Source: Streptomyces naganishii JCM 4654 (GTDB lineage: Bacteria > Actinomycetota > Actinomycetes > Streptomycetales > Streptomycetaceae). Taken from it: a stretch of 64,000 nt of DNA. A program made the position numbers and the translations under genes. The stretch covers positions 310,001 to 374,000 of the forward strand of contig NZ_BMVF01000001.1 in NCBI RefSeq assembly GCF_014650575.1, in the 5' to 3' direction. Positions 29,498 to 42,060 of the stretch are shown here, in pieces. Each line of letters starts with the position of its first letter. Position 1 is the stretch's first letter. The notes under the pieces are model-generated. The model ran no database searches, was not told the DNA's origin, and saw nothing but the letters and a program-made list of their open reading frames with translations.

Positions 29498-30714
29498 GGT
29501 CCGGCCTCGCCGTCGTCCGCCGTGAGGACGTAGCGGCCGGGCCCCGCCGCCGGGTCCGCTTCACGGCGCGGGACAGGCTCCGGCCGTACGAGCTCCTCCG
29601 CTACGAGTTCTGGCCCTACGAGCTCCTCCGCCACGACCTCTGGCGCTGCGAGCTCCTCCGCGTCCACGGTCTCCGGCCGTACGGGCGCCTGCGCCCGGGC
29701 GAGCGCACCTTCCTCCGCCGCCCTCGCCAGCAGCGCGTCCGCCAGTTCCAGCACATGCCGGCCCCTCATCGCCGGGAGGCAGTTGCCGAGGGCCGGGCCG
29801 ATGGGGGCCGACCACTCGGCGGGGACGGCGGCGGCGCCGCGGGTGGCGCCCGCGAGGGCGCCGGCTATCGCGGCCGTGGTGTCGGCGTCACGGCCCATGT
29901 TCACGGCGGTGAGGACCGCCCCGCGGAAGTCGCCGTCGGCGGCGGCGTAGGCGCCGAAGGCGAGGGCCACCGCCTCCGGGGCCAGGTCGGTCCACGGATA
30001 GCCGGTCACGACCGCCGCGGAGCGGATCGCGTCCTCGCCGCGGTGGGCCACCGCCACGGCCCGGCGTAGTGAACGCGCGGTCCAGGAGTCGTCCGGCACC
30101 GCGGCGAGCCCGGCCGCCACGACCGCGACCGGCGGCGCGCCCGCCATCGCCGCCGCGACCCCCGCCGCCACCGCCCGGCCGCCGTGGATGCCCTCGCCCT
30201 CGTGGCTGACCGCGCCGTCGATCGCGGCCAGCCGGGCGGCCTCCGCGGGGCGCCCGGCGGCGAACACCCCGAAGGGCGCCGCCCGCATGGCGAGCCCGTC
30301 GCTCCAGGGATGCCGGTGCTGGGCGGAGGCGGGCGCGTGCAGGCCCCGGCCGAGGTTCTCCAGCGTGCCCCGCTCGCTGAACCCGGCGCCCCGCAAGGCG
30401 CCCTGGGCGCGGCCGGCGATCAGCTCCCGCCAGGCCGCCTCCACCAGCGCGGGAGTGAGCGCGGCGCCGTGCCGGGCCAGCAGCAGGCCGGAGAACAGGG
30501 CGTACTCGGTGTCGTCGGTGCCGGCCGGGAACTCGCTGACGTAGCCCGTGATGCGGCCCCAGCGGGCCCGGATCCCGGACGGTTCCAGGTTCTCCGCGGG
30601 CGCCCCGAGCGCGTCCCCCACGGCGAGGCCGAGCAGCGCCCCGCGCGCCCGCGCGCGCTGCGACACGGCGGCGGGAGGAGTGGAGGCCGGGGGAGAGGCG
30701 GTCGCCGGGCGCAT
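29494..30714 (-). CDS. ADP-ribosylglycohydrolase-family protein (paralogue 4, operon leader)
   Basis: The 406-residue product carries ARGALLGLAVGDALGAPAENL, PAGTDDTEYALFSGLLLA and VNMGRDADTTAAIAGALAGAT, so both metal-binding Asp clusters of the ARH/DraG family are intact. The last 65 residues are an appended tail with VAEELVxPE repeats. ATG 30714 is preceded by GAGAGGAGAG. It is the first gene of the operon running to 23577 and is transcribed away from the VIT gene across a 280-bp region with two iron-box-like sequences. Confidence 0.87.
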   Translation of the reverse strand: MRPATASPPASTPPAAVSQRARARGALLGLAVGDALGAPAENLEPSGIRARWGRITGYVSEFPAGTDDTEYALFSGLLLARHGAALTPALVEAAWRELIAGRAQGALRGAGFSERGTLENLGRGLHAPASAQHRHPWSDGLAMRAAPFGVFAAGRPAEAARLAAIDGAVSHEGEGIHGGRAVAAGVAAAMAGAPPVAVVAAGLAAVPDDSWTARSLRRAVAVAHRGEDAIRSAAVVTGYPWTDLAPEAVALAFGAYAAADGDFRGAVLTAVNMGRDADTTAAIAGALAGATRGAAAVPAEWSAPIGPALGNCLPAMRGRHVLELADALLARAAEEGALARAQAPVRPETVDAEELAAPEVVAEELVGPELVAEELVRPEPVPRREADPAAGPGRYVLTADDGEAGP

Positions 30715-30868
30715 CGCGGGCTCTCCTCTCCGGGGGCGCGGGAGCGGGCGCGAGACCCTTGGCGGATCTGTCCCCGGTGGAGGCCGCCGCGCAGCCTTTC
30801 GGGGCGCGGTGTCACCCGTACGACATCTGAACAGCTCTCTGCTCATAAGAGCGATAAGCGACAAAACC

Positions 30869-30887
30869 GCAGGTTAGCCCAGCCTTT
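30869..30887. promoter_or_regulatory. iron-box-like sequence 1
   Basis: GCAGGTTAGCCCAGCCTTT matches the DmdR/IdeR/DtxR-type consensus TTAGGTTAGGCTCACCTAA at 11 of 19 positions, including AGGTTAG and CCT. It lies in the divergent promoter region between the ARH operon and the VIT gene. Confidence 0.35.
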
Positions 30888-30950
30888 CCTTGCTGGCGGG
30901 GGAGAAATTTCAGGCGTAGGTTCCGTGTTGTCGAAAAGTAGAACTCGTCC

Positions 30951-30969
30951 AAAAGCAAGCCTTGCCTAA
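30951..30969. promoter_or_regulatory. iron-box-like sequence 2
   Basis: AAAAGCAAGCCTTGCCTAA matches the DtxR/IdeR consensus TTAGGTTAGCCTAACCTAA at 12 of 19 positions with a good right half (GCCT..CCTAA). It is 26 bases upstream of the VIT-family start, a sensible place for an iron-responsive regulator such as DmdR1. Confidence 0.45.
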
Positions 30970-30994
30970 GCTTCACGCCCCTGGGGGACAACTC

Positions 30995-31726
30995 ATGGCC
31001 ATCCTCGACACCGAGGCGACGCTCCACGTCGCGCACCGCGACAACCACACGCACCGCGATGTCAACGGTGGCTGGCTGCGCCCCGCGGTCTTCGGTGCGA
31101 TGGACGGCCTGGTCTCCAACCTCGCCCTGATGACCGGCGTCGCGGGCGGCGCCGTCAGCCAGCACACCATCATCCTCACCGGACTCGCCGGCCTGGCCGC
31201 CGGCGCCTTCTCCATGGCCGCCGGCGAGTACACCTCCGTGGCCTCCCAGCGCGAGCTGGTCGAGGCGGAGCTGGACGTCGAGCGGCGCGAACTGCGCAAG
31301 CACCCGCAGGACGAGGAGGACGAGCTCGCCGCGCTGTACGTGGCGCGGGGCGTGGAGCCCGAACTGGCCCGCGAGGTCGCCCGGCAGCTGTCCGAGGACC
31401 CCGAGCAGGCCCTGGAGATACACGCCCGCGAGGAACTGGGCATCGACCCGGGCGAGCTGCCCTCCCCGCTGGTCGCGGCGGTCTCCTCCTTCGGGTCCTT
31501 CGCGCTGGGCGCGCTGCTGCCGGTGCTGCCCTACCTGCTGGGCGCCACGGCCCTGTGGCCGGCCCTGCTGCTCGCCCTCGCCGGCCTGTTCGCCTGCGGT
31601 GCGGTGGTGGCCAAGGTGACCGCGCGCACCTGGTGGTACAGCGGCCTGCGCCAGCTCGCCCTCGGCGGGGCCGCCGCCGGTGTGACGTACGCCCTGGGCA
31701 CCCTGTTCGGAACGGCCGTAGGATGA
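30995..31726 (+). CDS. VIT1/CCC1-family transporter
   Basis: The 243-residue product has the VIT family layout: LRPAVFGAMDGLVSNLALMTG in TM1, LAGLAAGAFSMAAGEYTSVASQRELVEAE in TM2 and the start of the metal-binding domain, a Glu-rich cytosolic helix (residues about 85-150), then three C-terminal membrane segments. Family members export Fe2+ or Mn2+ from the cytosol. The ATG at 30995 has GGGGGA upstream. Candidate iron boxes upstream fit a metal-responsive role. Confidence 0.88.
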   Translation: MAILDTEATLHVAHRDNHTHRDVNGGWLRPAVFGAMDGLVSNLALMTGVAGGAVSQHTIILTGLAGLAAGAFSMAAGEYTSVASQRELVEAELDVERRELRKHPQDEEDELAALYVARGVEPELAREVARQLSEDPEQALEIHAREELGIDPGELPSPLVAAVSSFGSFALGALLPVLPYLLGATALWPALLLALAGLFACGAVVAKVTARTWWYSGLRQLALGGAAAGVTYALGTLFGTAVG

Positions 31727-31764
31727 CGTGCCCGGGACATATACGCTCTGCCGTATAAGTACCC

Positions 31765-31791
31765 GTTACTCGCTGGTTTCGACTGCGTGAC
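31765..31791 (-). promoter_or_regulatory. GlnR-like box upstream of gltB
   Basis: On the minus strand the sequence is GTCAC-N6-GAAAC-N6-GTAAC, matching three consecutive half-sites of the actinobacterial GlnR box (gTnAC-n6-GaAAc-n6-gTnAC) with exact spacing; the fourth half-site is poor. It lies about 325 bases upstream of the gltB start in the 390-bp gap after the VIT gene, close to AT-rich TATAC/TATAAG sequences. Confidence 0.6.
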
Positions 31792-32027
31792 CACCGGGCA
31801 TGAGCCGTAAGCGCTGTGGGCAATGAGGCCTGCCGCGCACCCGCGGGGCGGGCGGACACCGCTCTCCCCGTCCCCCCTCAGGGCCGTCACGGACACCGAT
31901 CCGACCGATCCCGTCCTCTCCGGCCCCACAGTCTCCACACCGCCGGGCGCGGAAATCCCTCCGCCGCCGACCCGCGGTGTCCGCATGCTGGAACGGAGTA
32001 TCCGCTTCCCGAGAATCCTTCCATCAT

Positions 32028-32043
32028 GTAACCTGCACGAAAT
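32028..32043 (+). promoter_or_regulatory. second, weaker GlnR-like site
   Basis: GTAAC-CTGCAC-GAAAT fits gTnAC-n6-GaAAc with one mismatch, 74 bases upstream of the gltB start, in a locally AT-rich stretch. Together with the stronger site upstream it suggests nitrogen control of gltBD. Confidence 0.45.
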
Positions 32044-32116
32044 TTCGCACTTACGCAGAGGGCCAACGTCGTCCCTCGGCACCAGCACATGCCAGATGAC
32101 GACGACGGGAGAGCCG

Positions 32117-36704
<4,588 letters not shown>

Positions 36705-36712
<8 letters not shown>

Positions 36713-38168
36713 CCCGAAGGGCTTTTTGAACCACGGCCGCGAGGTCGCCAAGTCCCGCCCCGTCGAGGAGCGCGTCAAGGACTGGAACGAGGTCTACGTC
36801 CCCGGCTCCCTGCTGCCGATCATCAGCAAGCAGGCCAGCCGGTGCATGGACTGCGGCATCCCGTTCTGCCACAACGGCTGTCCGCTCGGGAACCTCATCC
36901 CGGAGTGGAACGACTACGCCTACCGCGAGGACTGGGCCGCCGCCTCCGAGCGCCTGCACGCCACCAACAACTTCCCGGAGTTCACCGGCCGTCTGTGCCC
37001 CGCTCCGTGCGAGTCCGCGTGCGTGCTCGGCATCAACCAGCCGCCGGTCACCATCAAGAACGTCGAGGTCTCCATCATCGACAAGGCGTGGGAGACCGGG
37101 GACGTCGCCCCGCGGATCCCCGAGCGCCTGTCGGGCAAGACCGTCGCGGTCATCGGCTCGGGCCCGGCGGGCCTGGCCGCCGCCCAGCAGCTGACCCGGG
37201 CCGGCCACACGGTCGCCGTCTACGAGCGCGCGGACCGCGTCGGAGGCCTCCTGCGGTATGGCATCCCCGAGTTCAAGATGGAGAAGCGGCACATCAACCG
37301 CCGTATCGAGCAGATGCGCGCGGAGGGCACCCGCTTCCGCACCGGCGTCGAGATCGGCCGCGACATCAAGGCCACCGACCTGAAGAAGCGCTACGACGCG
37401 GTCGTCATCGCGGCCGGCGCCACCACCGCCCGCGACCTGCCGGTCCCCGGCCGCGAACTCAAGGGCATCCACCAGGCGATGGAGTACCTGCCGCTGGCCA
37501 ACAAGGTGCAGGAGGGCGACTACGTCACCCCGCCTATCTCGGCCGAGGGCAAGCACGTCGTCGTCATCGGCGGCGGTGACACCGGCGCGGACTGCGTGGG
37601 CACCGCCCACCGCCAGGGCGCGGCCTCCGTCACCCAGCTGGAGATCATGCCCCGGCCCGGCGAGGAGCGGAACCCGGTCTCCCAGCCGTGGCCGACCTTC
37701 CCGATGCTGTACAAGGTCACCAGCGCCCACGAGGAGGGCGGCGAGCGGGTCTACGCCGTCTCCACCACCCACTTCGAGGGCGACGAGGACGGCAACGTCC
37801 AGTGGCTGCACATGAGCGAGGTCGAGTTCGTCGACGGCAAGCTGACCCAGAAGCCGGGCACCGAGCGCAAGATCCCCGCCCAGCTGGTCACCCTCGCCAT
37901 GGGCTTCACCGGCACCGACCGCCAGAACGGCCTCGTGGAGCAGTTCGGCCTGGAGCTCGACGAGCGCGGCAACATCGCCCGCGACGCCGACTTCCAGACC
38001 AACGTGCCGGGCGTGTTCGTCGCCGGTGACGCCGGCCGCGGCCAGTCGCTCATCGTGTGGGCGATCGCCGAGGGCCGCTCCGCCGCCCGCGGCGCCGACC
38101 GGTACCTGACCGGCGCCAGCGACCTGCCGGCCCCCATCCGCCCGACGGACCGCGCGCTCGCGGTCTGA
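36705..38168 (+). CDS. gltD: glutamate synthase small subunit
   Basis: The 487-residue flavoprotein passes electrons from NADPH to GltB. It has N-terminal Cys clusters for iron-sulfur centres ([30 protein letters not shown]), the FAD dinucleotide fold [15 protein letters not shown], the NADPH fold [11 protein letters not shown] and the C-terminal [19 protein letters not shown]. The ATG lies inside the end of gltB, so the subunits are translationally coupled. A perfect 14-bp hairpin follows. Confidence 0.97.
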
Positions 38169-38211
38169 CGGCGGCCCTGAGGACGTCCCGTACAACGGCG
38201 TACGGAACACT

Positions 38212-38256
38212 GACGACGCCTGCCCTGTCCCCGACCGGACCCGGGCAGGCGTCGTC
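38212..38256 (+). terminator. terminator after gltD
   Basis: GACGACGCCTGCCC and GGGCAGGCGTCGTC form a perfect 14-bp stem with a 17-base loop, 44 bases after the gltD stop and just upstream of the VWA gene. Confidence 0.7.
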
Positions 38257-38282
38257 GCACGTCCGCACGCCGAGGGGGAGCC

Positions 38283-39008
38283 ATGGCCGCGATCAGTCTG
38301 AGCAAGGTGGAGGAGACCGCGCCCGCACTGGTCAGCCTGTACAAGACGGCGGGGGCCTCGCTCGCCGGACACGGCCTGGAGGGGCAGCGCGCCGCCGTCT
38401 ACCTCGTCCTCGACCACTCCGGTTCCATGCGGCCGTACTACCGCGACGGCAGCGTGCAGGCGCTCGCCGACCGGGTGCTGGGCCTGTCGGCGCACCTGGA
38501 CGACGACGGGCGGGTACCGGTGGTCTTCTTCTCCACCGACATCGACGCGGTCGCCGAGATCGGGCTCGCCGACCACCGCGGCAGCGTCGAGCGGATCGTG
38601 GCCTCGCTCGGCCACATGGGGCAGACCGGCTACCACCTGGCGATGGACGCCGTCGTCGACCACTACCTCGACAGCGGCGCCACCGACCCGGCCCTCGTCG
38701 TCTTCCAGACCGACGGCGGCCCCACCAGCAGGGCCGCCGCGGAACGCTATCTGTGCAAGGCGGCCAGGCTCCCGCTCTTCTGGCAGTTCATCGGCTTCGG
38801 CGATCCGCACAGCCGGCAGTTCGACTTCCTGCGCCGCCTGGACGAACTGCCGGTGCCCGGCAGGCGGGTGGTCGACAACGCCGGCTTCTTCCACGCCGGC
38901 CGCGAACCGCGGGCGATGCCGGACGCGGAGCTGTACGACCGTCTCGTGGGCGAGTTCCCCAAGTGGCTGGCGGCCGCGCGGGCCCAGGGGATCGTGAGGG
39001 CGGACTGA
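38283..39008 (+). CDS. VWA-domain protein, TerF-like
   Basis: The 241-residue product is essentially one von Willebrand A domain with the metal-ion adhesion motif DHSGSM (residues about 45-50), VVFFSTDIDAV, the TGYHLAMDAV Thr, and VFQTDGGPTSR. It resembles the VWA module of TerF/TerY-type proteins associated with tellurium-resistance and stress loci; no TerD-like partner is present in the window. The ATG at 38283 follows GAGGGGGAGCC. Function unknown, probably cytosolic. Confidence 0.82.
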   Translation: MAAISLSKVEETAPALVSLYKTAGASLAGHGLEGQRAAVYLVLDHSGSMRPYYRDGSVQALADRVLGLSAHLDDDGRVPVVFFSTDIDAVAEIGLADHRGSVERIVASLGHMGQTGYHLAMDAVVDHYLDSGATDPALVVFQTDGGPTSRAAAERYLCKAARLPLFWQFIGFGDPHSRQFDFLRRLDELPVPGRRVVDNAGFFHAGREPRAMPDAELYDRLVGEFPKWLAAARAQGIVRAD

Positions 39009-39034
39009 GCACTCGGGGGGCGGGACCCGGATCC

Positions 39035-39082
39035 GGTGGCCCGGGTCAGTGGTGCGGTGGCCCGGGGTCAGTGGTGCGGTGG
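39035..39082. repeat. 22-bp tandem duplication across the fadE32 stop
   Basis: GGTGGCCCGGGTCAGTGGTGC is followed immediately by a near-identical copy and part of a third. The fadE32 TGA (39068-39070, minus) lies inside the second copy, so the last residues (GPPHH) are encoded by repeat sequence. Confidence 0.6.
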
Positions 39083-40027
39083 TCCGGCGGCGAGGACGGT
39101 GGCGCGGCACTCGTGGGGCGCGCCCCAGGCGGTGCGCAGCGCGCGGGCCCTGGTGAGCCAGAGCGACAGGTCGCACTCCGCCGTGTAGCCGATCGCGCCG
39201 TGCAGTTGCAGTGCCGTACGCGCCGTCGTGTACGCCGCCTCGCAGGCCGCTGCCTTTGCGGCGGCGACGTCGGCCGGGTCCATGGTGAGCGCGGCGCCGA
39301 ACAGCAGGGGCCGGGCGAACTCCAGGGCGATCCTGGCGTCGGCCAGACGGTGCTTGACGGCCTGGAAGGAGCCGATGGGCACCCCGAACTGGACGCGCCG
39401 TCCGACATGGGCGACCGTGCGGTCCAGCAGCGTGAGACCCACGCCGAGCGCCTGGGCCGCCGTGGCGAGGCGGGCCCAGTGGAGGGCGGCCGGGGGCGTG
39501 CGGGGCAGGAGCAGTTCGCCACCGGGCAGCGGAGTGGTCAGGCGGCGGGCGCGGTCCAGGCAGGGGCGCGCGTCCCGTGCGCCGGGCGCCCGCCAGACCC
39601 CGCCGTCCCTGAGGACGAGGACGACGTCGGCGGCGTCCCCGTCCAGCGCGTAGGGCGCCCCGACCGTGGCCATCGCCTTGCCCGAGGCCAGTGCGGACAG
39701 CAGCCCGGCCGCCGCGTCCGGTCCGGACCCACCGGCGAGCAGGGCGGCGGCGAGCACCGTCTCCACCAGGGGGCCGGGCACCGCGTGGCGGCCCAGTTCC
39801 ACGAAGGCCACGGCCACTTCCACGGGCAGCGGTCCCACACCGCCGCAGGACTCCGGTACGGCCAGGGCGAAGACCCCCGCGTCGGCGAGGCGCGACCACA
39901 GCGCCCGCCCGGCCGTGCGGTCCCCGGCGGCCCAGGACCGCACGGCCGACGGAGTGTCCGCGGCGGACAGCATCGCGTCCAGGGAGCGGGCGAACTCGCG
40001 TTGTTCGGGGGTCGGCAGGAACCGCAT
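39068..40027 (-). CDS. fadE32: FadE32-like acyl-CoA dehydrogenase subunit
   Basis: The 319-residue ACAD-fold protein (start RFLPTPEQREFARSLDAML; CGGVGPLPVEVAVAFVELGRH; GVPIGSFQAVKHRLADARIA; ALQLHGAIGYTAECDLSLW) is shorter than usual ACADs and matches the length of M. tuberculosis FadE32 (319). There, FadE31 and FadE32 form a heteromeric dehydrogenase acting late in HIP (last steroid rings) catabolism. The ATG overlaps the fadE31 stop (ATGA), as expected for paired subunits. Orthology is from remembered family features and synteny. Confidence 0.85.
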   Translation of the reverse strand: MRFLPTPEQREFARSLDAMLSAADTPSAVRSWAAGDRTAGRALWSRLADAGVFALAVPESCGGVGPLPVEVAVAFVELGRHAVPGPLVETVLAAALLAGGSGPDAAAGLLSALASGKAMATVGAPYALDGDAADVVLVLRDGGVWRAPGARDARPCLDRARRLTTPLPGGELLLPRTPPAALHWARLATAAQALGVGLTLLDRTVAHVGRRVQFGVPIGSFQAVKHRLADARIALEFARPLLFGAALTMDPADVAAAKAAACEAAYTTARTALQLHGAIGYTAECDLSLWLTRARALRTAWGAPHECRATVLAAGPPHH

Positions 40028-41166
40028 CAGCGCCGTCCCCTCGGCAGGCCGAGCAGCCGCTCGGCGACGATGTCGCGCTGCACCTCGTTGGCGCCCGCGT
40101 AGATCGGCCCGGCCAGCGCGAAGACATACCCCTCGGACCACGGGCCGTCCGCGAACTGGCCCTCCTCGCCCAGCAGATCGAGGGCCGTCTCGTGCAGCGC
40201 GAGGTCCAGCTCGGACCAGAAGACCTTGTTCATGCTGGCCTCCGCGCCCACGGTGGCGCCCTCCATGAGGCGGGAGGCCTGGGCGTAGGCGGACAACTGG
40301 TAGGCGCGGGCGCCGGACAGGGCGTCGGCCACCCGGTCGCGCACGTGCTCCGGGCTGCCCAGCGTGCGCCACAGCGTGTGCAGCCGGCGCGCGGCGGCGA
40401 GGTAACGGCCGGGGGAGCGCAGGGTGAGGCCGCGTTCGCTGCCCGCCGTGGACAGCGCCACCCGCCAGCCCTCGCCGGGCTCCCCGATGACGTCCTCGTC
40501 GGGCACGAACACCTCGTCCAGGAACAGCTCGGCGAACGCGGGCCTGCCGTCGAGGCGGCCGATCGGACGGACGGTCACCCCCGGGTCCCGCAGGCCGAAC
40601 ATCACGTACACGAGCCCCTGATGGGGCCTGGGCGCGCCGGGATCGCCGCGGAACAGGCCGAAGGCGCGGTCGGCGAACGCCGCGCGCGAGGACCACGTCT
40701 TCAGTCCGCTCAGGAGCCAGCCGCCGTCCGCGCGCACCGCCCGGGAACGCAGCGCGGCCAGGTCGGAACCGGCCTCCGGCTCGGACCATGCCTGCGCCCA
40801 GACCACCTCGCCGGTCGCCATCGGCGGGAGCACACGCGCCCGCTGCTCGGGGGTGCCGTGCTCGAACAGGGTGGGCGCGAGCAGGCCGATGCCGTTCTGG
40901 CTCACCCGGCCGGGGGCGCCCGCCGCCCAGTACTCCTCCTCGAAGACCAGCCAGCGCATCACGTCCGCGCCCCGGCCGCCGTACTCCACGGGCCAGGAGA
41001 CCACCGACCAGCGGTCCGCGGCGAGTTCGGCCTCCCAGGCGCGGTGGGCCGCGAAGCCCTCGCCGGTCTCCAGCGAGGGCAGCGGGCGCGCGGGCACATG
41101 GTCCGCCAGCCAGGCGCGCGCCTCGGCGCGGAAGGCCTCCTCGGCTGGGGAGTGGTCGAGGTCCAC
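40027..41166 (-). CDS. fadE31: FadE31-like acyl-CoA dehydrogenase subunit
   Basis: The 379-residue ACAD shows VISWPVEYGG-type sequence (VVSWPVEYGGRGADVM), the FAD-binding AQAWSEPEAGSDLAALRS, LSGLKTWSSRA, and the C-terminal GPIYAGANEVQRDIVAERLLGLPR. M. tuberculosis FadE31 has 377 residues and very similar motifs. GTG 41166 was chosen (GGAAGGGAG upstream); the ATG at 41214 falls inside the operator at 41207-41222 and is rejected. It is transcribed divergently from ipdF. Confidence 0.87.
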   Translation of the reverse strand: MDLDHSPAEEAFRAEARAWLADHVPARPLPSLETGEGFAAHRAWEAELAADRWSVVSWPVEYGGRGADVMRWLVFEEEYWAAGAPGRVSQNGIGLLAPTLFEHGTPEQRARVLPPMATGEVVWAQAWSEPEAGSDLAALRSRAVRADGGWLLSGLKTWSSRAAFADRAFGLFRGDPGAPRPHQGLVYVMFGLRDPGVTVRPIGRLDGRPAFAELFLDEVFVPDEDVIGEPGEGWRVALSTAGSERGLTLRSPGRYLAAARRLHTLWRTLGSPEHVRDRVADALSGARAYQLSAYAQASRLMEGATVGAEASMNKVFWSELDLALHETALDLLGEEGQFADGPWSEGYVFALAGPIYAGANEVQRDIVAERLLGLPRGRR

Positions 41167-41206
41167 GGGCGGTGCGCTCCCTTCCCGGCGGTCGTGCGGC
41201 ACCTTC

Positions 41207-41222
41207 CCTAACAAGTGTTTGG
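41207..41222. promoter_or_regulatory. KstR2-type operator 1 (fadE31/ipdF)
   Basis: CCTAACAAGTGTTTGG is a near-palindrome (CCwAACA..TGTTwGG). It contains AACAAGTGTTTGGT, matching the KstR2 motif AnCAAGnnCTTGnT at 9 of 10 defined positions. A TAGGTT that could be the ipdF -10 follows directly, so a bound repressor would block both divergent promoters. Confidence 0.8.
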
Positions 41223-41239
41223 TAGGTTAGCGTGGCGGT

Positions 41240-42034
41240 ATGACAGACGTCGAGGGTCCGGCGTACGTCCCCGGACACGGACTGCTCAGCGGGCGCACGG
41301 CCGTCGTCACCGCGGCCGCCGGCACGGGCATCGGCGGTGCCACCGCGCGCCGGTTCCTGGAGGAGGGCGCGCGGGTGCTGATCAGCGACGCGCATCCGAG
41401 GCGGCTGGAGGAGCACGCGGCGCGGCTCGCCGGGGAGTTCGGCCCCGGCCGGGTCGCCGCCACGCCCTGCGACGTGACCGACGAGGAGCAGGTGCGCGCG
41501 CTGTTCACGGCGGCTCGGGACACCCACGGCCGGCTGGACGTCCTCGTCAACAACGCGGGCCTCGGCGGCACTTCACAGCTCGTCGACATGGACGACGGGC
41601 AGTGGTCGCGCGTACTGGACGTGACACTGAACGGCACCTTCCGCTGCACCCGGGCCGCCCTGCGGCACTTCCGCGACCACCCCGGGCACGGCGGAGTGAT
41701 CGTCAACAACGCCTCGGTGGTGGGCTGGCGCGCCCAGGCGGGGCAGGCGCACTACGCGGCCGCGAAGGCGGGCGTGATGGCGCTGACCCGGTGCGCGGCG
41801 ATCGAGGCGGCCGCGTTCGGCGTGCGGGTCAACGCCGTCTCGCCCAGCCTCGCCATGCACCCCCACCTGGCAAGGGCGGCCCCGCCCGAACTCCTTCAGG
41901 AGCTGACCGGGCGGGAGGCCTTCGGACGGTACGCCGAGCCGTGGGAGGTGGCCAACGTCATCGTGTTCCTGGCCTCGGGCTACTCCTCGTACATGACCGG
42001 AGAGGTCGTCTCCGTCAGCAGCCAGCACGCGTGA
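41240..42034 (+). CDS. ipdF: IpdF-like short-chain dehydrogenase
   Basis: The 264-residue SDR opens with HGLLSGRTAVVTAAAGTGIGGATAR (cofactor-binding TAAAGTGIG), has NNAGLGG, the catalytic NASVVGWRA..HYAAAKAG (Tyr and Lys), and ends YMTGEVVSVSSQHA. The unusual AAAGTGIG loop and C-terminus match M. tuberculosis Rv3559c (IpdF), the hydroxyacyl-CoA oxidoreductase of HIP catabolism. The ATG at 41240 lacks a strong Shine-Dalgarno and is close to a possible -10 (TAGGTT), so the transcript has a very short leader. kstR2 follows 26 bases later. Confidence 0.87.
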   Translation: MTDVEGPAYVPGHGLLSGRTAVVTAAAGTGIGGATARRFLEEGARVLISDAHPRRLEEHAARLAGEFGPGRVAATPCDVTDEEQVRALFTAARDTHGRLDVLVNNAGLGGTSQLVDMDDGQWSRVLDVTLNGTFRCTRAALRHFRDHPGHGGVIVNNASVVGWRAQAGQAHYAAAKAGVMALTRCAAIEAAAFGVRVNAVSPSLAMHPHLARAAPPELLQELTGREAFGRYAEPWEVANVIVFLASGYSSYMTGEVVSVSSQHA

Positions 42035-42060
42035 GGGGCGGCGGCGATCACAATGGACGT

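Noticed and set aside
39021..39047. GACCCGG..CCGGGTC hairpin between the VWA gene and fadE32 as a terminator
   Set aside because: Only a 7-bp stem with a 10-base loop in very GC-rich repeat DNA; not distinguishable from background.
41164..41214. ATG at 41214 as the fadE31 start
   Set aside because: It lies within the KstR2-type operator; GTG 41166 has a good Shine-Dalgarno and begins at the conserved N-terminus.
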